From Ruminococcus sp. (GTDB lineage Bacteria > Bacillota > Clostridia > Oscillospirales > Acutalibacteraceae): a stretch of DNA of 64,000 nucleotides. Every line of letters starts with the position of its first letter. Within the stretch, counting starts at the first letter, position 1. The DNA is taken from contig SFIQ01000003.1 of the NCBI GenBank assembly GCA_004555265.1, positions 148,014-212,013 of the forward strand. The letters are read 5' to 3'. The notes under the pieces are model-generated. The model was given only the letters and a program-made list of their open reading frames with translations, made no database searches and had not been told where the DNA came from. Positions 60,466 to 64,000 of the stretch are shown in pieces. Made by a program: the position numbers and the translations under genes.

Positions 60466-60531
60466 ATGTTTTGCTTTCTGAAAATCAAAAGACTCCGCAC
60501 CGGCAGGTACGGAGTCAAGCCTCATTGCCTG

Positions 60532-61074
60532 TTATTCTGCGACGGGAGAATCGGCTTCTGTCATCTTTTTCTTGCGGTGAATAATGAAGCGGTTGCACGG
60601 GTAAGTCCACAGCGTCGGGATTGCCATACCGATAAGCTTAATCACCAAATCCCAGAAGTTGCCCACCAAATTGTGGCTTTGGGCAAAGGTGGTCATGGCA
60701 GAGCCAATCCAACCGTTGGCAAAAATCGTAAACACCACCATAATCGCATACAAAATCATACTGACGGTGGGGTTGGCGTCTGCCTTAAAGGTGATTTTGC
60801 GGTTTAAAATAAACGCAATCGCGTAGCCGACGGTGGTCGAAATCAGATATGTGTATAAATACCCTTTTGAGGTAATTCCAATCATATTGAGCGTCGGGTT
60901 GGTGATTGCCTGCGCCGTCAGCGAAGCAAATACAAAATTGAGCAGCAGCATATGCACGACCAACTCAATCGCGGACGAGCCGCCGCCCGCAATGGAGAAT
61001 TTAATAAATTTCCAAATCTCCGCGTGTTTTTCGGTAAAGCGTGTAAATGCATTTTGTTTCTTTTCGGTTGCCAT
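60532..61074 (-). CDS. GtrA-family membrane protein
   Basis: 180 residues, four membrane segments: FIKFSIAGGGSSAIELVVHMLLL opening, and TTVGYAIAFILNRKITF, the conserved GtrA NRxxTF-like motif. Family members help flip polyprenol-linked sugars for wall or glycan decoration. It lies 18 bp downstream of the phosphoesterase gene on the same strand. Confidence 0.87.
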   Translation of the reverse strand: MATEKKQNAFTRFTEKHAEIWKFIKFSIAGGGSSAIELVVHMLLLNFVFASLTAQAITNPTLNMIGITSKGYLYTYLISTTVGYAIAFILNRKITFKADANPTVSMILYAIMVVFTIFANGWIGSAMTTFAQSHNLVGNFWDLVIKLIGMAIPTLWTYPCNRFIIHRKKKMTEADSPVAE

Positions 61075-61092
61075 ACTCTTTTCTCCCTCGGT

Positions 61093-62211
61093 TTATAAAA
61101 ACTTGATCAGGCACACAATCACGGCAATGACCGCCGCAACCGCCGCAACGCCTTTGACAATCATCGGGATTGCCGCATCCACCGTGGCGGGCGCTTTGCT
61201 CGACAGGTAATCGTATATCGGGCGCGTTACCTTTGTGCCGACCAATTCGTCAAAGGTGCGGGTATAAGTTTCGTAGGTGTCGGGGGTGTTCTCGTTTAAC
61301 ATAAAACAGCGCACACCGCGTTTGGTGCGATTCCCGTACACATTAAAGCCCGCCGACTGCGTGAAGCCCAAATCCATATTTTGATACCGTCCGACAAAGC
61401 TGTTTTTGTGGTCATGCCCGACGAATACCGCCAGAACATCGCCGCATTCCGACAGTGCCGCAAATTCGCCGCTGTTTTCGTCGGGGATGGACGGCGGCTC
61501 TAACAGCATATCGCCTGCGCGGCAGGTGTCGCCCAGCACATAAAACTCATTTTTATGCGTGCGGAACGCCTGAATGGCGCCTTTTGTGCCCTTTTTGACC
61601 TGCTTTAACACTTGATAGTATTCGGGCATCGGAATATGTTGAAACACCAAGGACGGTACAAAATCGCCGTTTTTCGCTTTGAGCGCGTCGCGCGTTTTTC
61701 TGTACCAAGCGATTACATTTTTGCCGAATGCCTCATAGCCGCCGCCTTTTTTGTCCGTACCGCTGTCGAACAGATATAAATTAAACACATCGCGACCCGA
61801 GCCGTCCGAGGCTTGTATGGGGATATTGTATGTCCCGCCGCCGACCGTCTCGTCCAAATCCCCCACACAGGTCGGAAAGGATTTGTATATATGTGCAAAT
61901 TGGTCGTTGTTGGAAATGCCGACCTGTCGGTCATGATTGCCGAAGGTCACCGCAAAGGGGATATTCCGCTTGGTCACGGGTTCCAGCAGTTTTGCGATGG
62001 TTTCTTTTACCGCATGTTCAAGTTCTGCGCCCTTGCCCTTATAGGTCACGCCGTAGCCTTTGATTTGGTCGCCCGTATAGACCACCAAATCGGGCTTTTC
62101 CGCTTCGACTGCCGCTTCAAGCAACGCCAGCGTATCGGGTGAAACGGCGGGGATTTCCTGCATATCGGTAATCTGCATAATTTTAAATGTACCGTCTTTG
62201 TGGAACTGCAT
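61093..62211 (-). CDS. Calcineurin-like metallophosphoesterase with C-terminal membrane anchor
   Basis: 372 residues from the ATG at 62211 (GGAGG five bases upstream). Metal-binding motifs: IMQITDMQ (DxH with Gln in place of His), VVYTGDQIKG, VTFGNHD and VGHDHKNS. One C-terminal membrane helix (~345-370), so the enzyme is tethered, probably by its tail. The Asp-x-Gln form occurs in the purple acid phosphatase-like/YvnB-type group. Substrate unknown. Confidence 0.85.
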   Translation of the reverse strand: MQFHKDGTFKIMQITDMQEIPAVSPDTLALLEAAVEAEKPDLVVYTGDQIKGYGVTYKGKGAELEHAVKETIAKLLEPVTKRNIPFAVTFGNHDRQVGISNNDQFAHIYKSFPTCVGDLDETVGGGTYNIPIQASDGSGRDVFNLYLFDSGTDKKGGGYEAFGKNVIAWYRKTRDALKAKNGDFVPSLVFQHIPMPEYYQVLKQVKKGTKGAIQAFRTHKNEFYVLGDTCRAGDMLLEPPSIPDENSGEFAALSECGDVLAVFVGHDHKNSFVGRYQNMDLGFTQSAGFNVYGNRTKRGVRCFMLNENTPDTYETYTRTFDELVGTKVTRPIYDYLSSKAPATVDAAIPMIVKGVAAVAAVIAVIVCLIKFL

Positions 62212-62374
62212 AACAGCCTCCGTATTCTCCATTACTGAAAAAGGGGACACAGGCAATTCGATTTGCCGTGCCCCCGTTGACGCAATTTATTGTAACACGC
62301 AGACCGACAGGTGTCAATGCATCCTGCGAGAAAAACCGCGTAAAAAAATTGTCAAAACACTGTAAAATTTGTCC

Positions 62375-63331
62375 TTACGCGTCCAAAGCAATGATTTTTT
62401 CGTTCTTTTCTTTGCCTTTCCAGGTATACATAATCTGCGGATTTTCAAAAATGCTGTCGAGTGCTTGTAAAAACGGTACAATATCGCCGAAATCGAGCGC
62501 ACGGTGGTCAAAAGCAATACAAATCGGCAAGACCTGCCGCGCTTCCACATGCTTTTCGCCGAATGCGTCGGCAACGACAACAGGCTTATCTTGAATGGCC
62601 CCCACGCCGAACGCCGTGACCTGTGGTGGGATAATTTCCAAAAGCGCCGCCGCACCGCGTCCGGCACGGTACACCGAGCCGAGGTTGGAAACCGTCACCG
62701 TGCCCTGCTCAATGTCGCGTTTGGTCAGGCGGTCTTCTACAGGGATGCTTTCATATGCTTTTTTCGCCGCGCCGTGCAGGGTTTTCACCTTGTGCTTGCC
62801 GGTTTTTGAGCCGATTAAACGGCAAACCGCCTGCCCGATTTTGCCCGCCTTTAAAGCCGTCAACGTATTGTCCAAAGACACCTCAAACATTGCTTCGTTG
62901 AGGTCGGTATTCTCCGCGCGGCGGTACACATCTTGAATATAGTCGGTCATTTCGTCTAAATTCTTTTCTTCAAAGTCGTGCAGATTGACAGTCATCATTT
63001 CGCCGTTCGGCAAAATCATCGGCATGGAAATGTCAATATTTTTAAAGGTGTCAATCGAGCCGCGTACGAGTTTGCGATTGAAATGCATATGGGCATTCAT
63101 GGCGGGCGCGGCTTTGAGCCCCTCGCAAATAACTTTAAGTATCAGGGTGTTTACGGAAATTTTATCCGCGCCGCTGCGGTTTAAATTGAGTTTTTTATAG
63201 GCTTTCATAAATTCGGTGACATCGGGCTCATACATATAGGTGACATGCGGAATGGTCTCCCAACTTTCCGAGGTCATATTGGCGACGATTTTTCTTTGGA
63301 TTCCGAAATGGGTGGTGTTGATTTTTTTCAT
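62375..63331 (-). CDS. 2-oxo acid dehydrogenase E2-type acyltransferase domain protein (no lipoyl domain)
   Basis: 318 residues from the ATG at 63331 (AAGGAG upstream). Catalytic-domain motifs of the CAT/E2 fold: QRKIVANMTSESWETIPHVT, GTVTVSNLGSV and the His motif IAFDHRALDFGD (~285). There is no lipoyl or E1/E3-binding domain, and no dehydrogenase genes are adjacent, so it probably acts as an independent acyltransferase. Confidence 0.85.
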   Translation of the reverse strand: MKKINTTHFGIQRKIVANMTSESWETIPHVTYMYEPDVTEFMKAYKKLNLNRSGADKISVNTLILKVICEGLKAAPAMNAHMHFNRKLVRGSIDTFKNIDISMPMILPNGEMMTVNLHDFEEKNLDEMTDYIQDVYRRAENTDLNEAMFEVSLDNTLTALKAGKIGQAVCRLIGSKTGKHKVKTLHGAAKKAYESIPVEDRLTKRDIEQGTVTVSNLGSVYRAGRGAAALLEIIPPQVTAFGVGAIQDKPVVVADAFGEKHVEARQVLPICIAFDHRALDFGDIVPFLQALDSIFENPQIMYTWKGKEKNEKIIALDA

Positions 63332-64000
63332 TGTGGTTTGCTCCTTTTTCTGTGTGTTTTCATCGTATTCGATACATGAGAAAAATATTTTAAAACGCGT
63401 GCGTCGGCTTTTCCTTCCGACAGCAAGAGCATACCAAAATCCGTGTCGGTTGCGCCATACATTCTGCTTTGCAACGCCTGAAATCGGCGGAAACTTTTGG
63501 TTGCAATGGGCGAAACCGCACGCAAAAGCAAAGAAAATCAGTCTGTATTGCAAACACAACACAGACCGATATACACTTCTCCCCATTTTGCAAATGCCCA
63601 CATTTTACGGTGGGCAAAGACGGGCACAATAACCCCATACGAAAATTTGGGTTTGTAGGGATAAATTTATGCGGTAGGGCGGGGGCTTGCCCCCGCCGTT
63701 AATTCACCTCAAACTCCGCGGCGGGGGCAAGCCCCCGCCCTACCATGGAAATTCAATTTCGTGTGTAGGGGGCGACGACTCGGTGCCCCGTATCCCCTCC
63801 CTCTTAGAGGGTCGACTCCCTCACAGCGTGAGGGAGATGTCGCGCAGCGACAGAGGGAGACCGCCGCTGTCAGCGGGTGGCTTTTACCGTAGGCAAAAGA
63901 TGGAGGGAGAGAAACGGAAAAATCTCTCCCCCAGTCAAATGCTGCGCATTTGACAGCCTTGCCCTCTCGCGGTACCCGATTTTGTTTACGGCTTGGAGCG
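63332..64000. repeat. Terminal intergenic region with palindromic repeats (no supported gene)
   Basis: 63673-63698 and 63719-63744 form a perfect 26-bp inverted repeat (GGTAGGGCGGGGGCTTGCCC...). GTAGGGG and GGCGACGACTCGGTGCCCC motifs recur from 9280 and 28900. 63800-63960 holds GAGGGAG-rich, short inverted repeats (CTCCCTCACAGCGTGAGGGAG). Open frames in this stretch are compositional. Confidence 0.7.

Noticed and set aside
63390..63638. Cys-rich short open frame upstream of the E2-type gene
   Set aside because: No ribosome binding site, low-complexity composition, and overlapped by other equally plausible frames.

Overview
The window looks like a chromosomal segment of an anaerobic, probably gut-associated Clostridia (Oscillospiraceae/Ruminococcaceae-like). 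The basis is roughly 50% GC, strong GGAGG-type ribosome binding sites, sigma-A promoters with 17-base spacers and often an extended TGC-TATA -10 box, a T-box leader, a spoVAE sporulation gene, dockerin-bearing secreted proteins, an agr-type quorum-sensing locus, and a clostridial-type one-chain PurL. The taxonomy is inferred from gene content only. Several genes carry one-base frameshifts or deletions, some in homopolymers, so part of the apparent gene decay could be sequence error.

Layout. 1-2030 (minus): 3' part of a branched-chain amino acid cluster (ilvN, partial leuC) behind galM. 2050-5567 (plus): FHA protein, FtsW-like SEDS protein and class B PBP. 5743-7101: GH28 pectinase-like enzyme. 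7310-9115: cytidine deaminase diverging from an M14 peptidoglycan peptidase. 9116-9709: intergenic palindromic repeats. 9710-14983: nagB, acpS-nnr, a lipoprotein with a broken signal peptide, mscS, a YhhN-family gene, a Dabb protein. 15034-18154: tryptophan-type T-box and a trpXYZ-like ABC transporter. 18268-22940: YhaM-like nuclease, DUF2804 protein, prmA, a small membrane protein, spoVAE, an aldo/keto reductase. 23128-27382 (minus): two transglutaminase-dockerin paralogues (one frameshifted), nrdR, a sugar isomerase-like protein. 27467-28367: small membrane protein, secG, tRNA-Lys. 28368-29021: tRNA-derived and palindromic repeats.

29022-32969 is an agr-like locus: agrB and agrD on the minus strand, and an XRE regulator, LytTR response regulator and HPK10 kinase on the plus strand, with paired 12-base repeats in the divergent intergenic region. 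32989-34307: tRNA-Ala and an alpha/beta hydrolase. 34397-46628: complete purine operon (purE-C-F-M-N, a methyltransferase, purO-type IMP cyclohydrolase, stand-alone AICAR transformylase, purD, purL) behind a leader with a 43-codon ORF and an intrinsic terminator. purL stops early: a small deletion seems to have removed the glutaminase His/Glu segment, and the last ~26 codons survive in another frame. 46842-51456: a DUF7662-like fusion gene, a DUF1846 protein with an attenuator-like leader, and pyrG.

51507-53655: a three-gene zinc-ribbon/TM2 membrane cassette bracketed by pyrG and a degenerate second copy of the pyrG 3' end with its terminator. 53673-58189: GH28 remnant, zinc-ribbon TPR protein with membrane partner, CarD-family regulator, a membrane-anchored hypothetical. 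58356-58870: two tRNA-Ser genes separated by a tandemly duplicated tRNA-3'-end element. 58985-60070: AT-rich inserted region with an iteron-like repeat array, one orphan gene and a EutA remnant. 60532-63331 (minus): GtrA protein, metallophosphoesterase, lipoyl-less E2-type acyltransferase. The end (63332-64000) is repetitive intergenic DNA.
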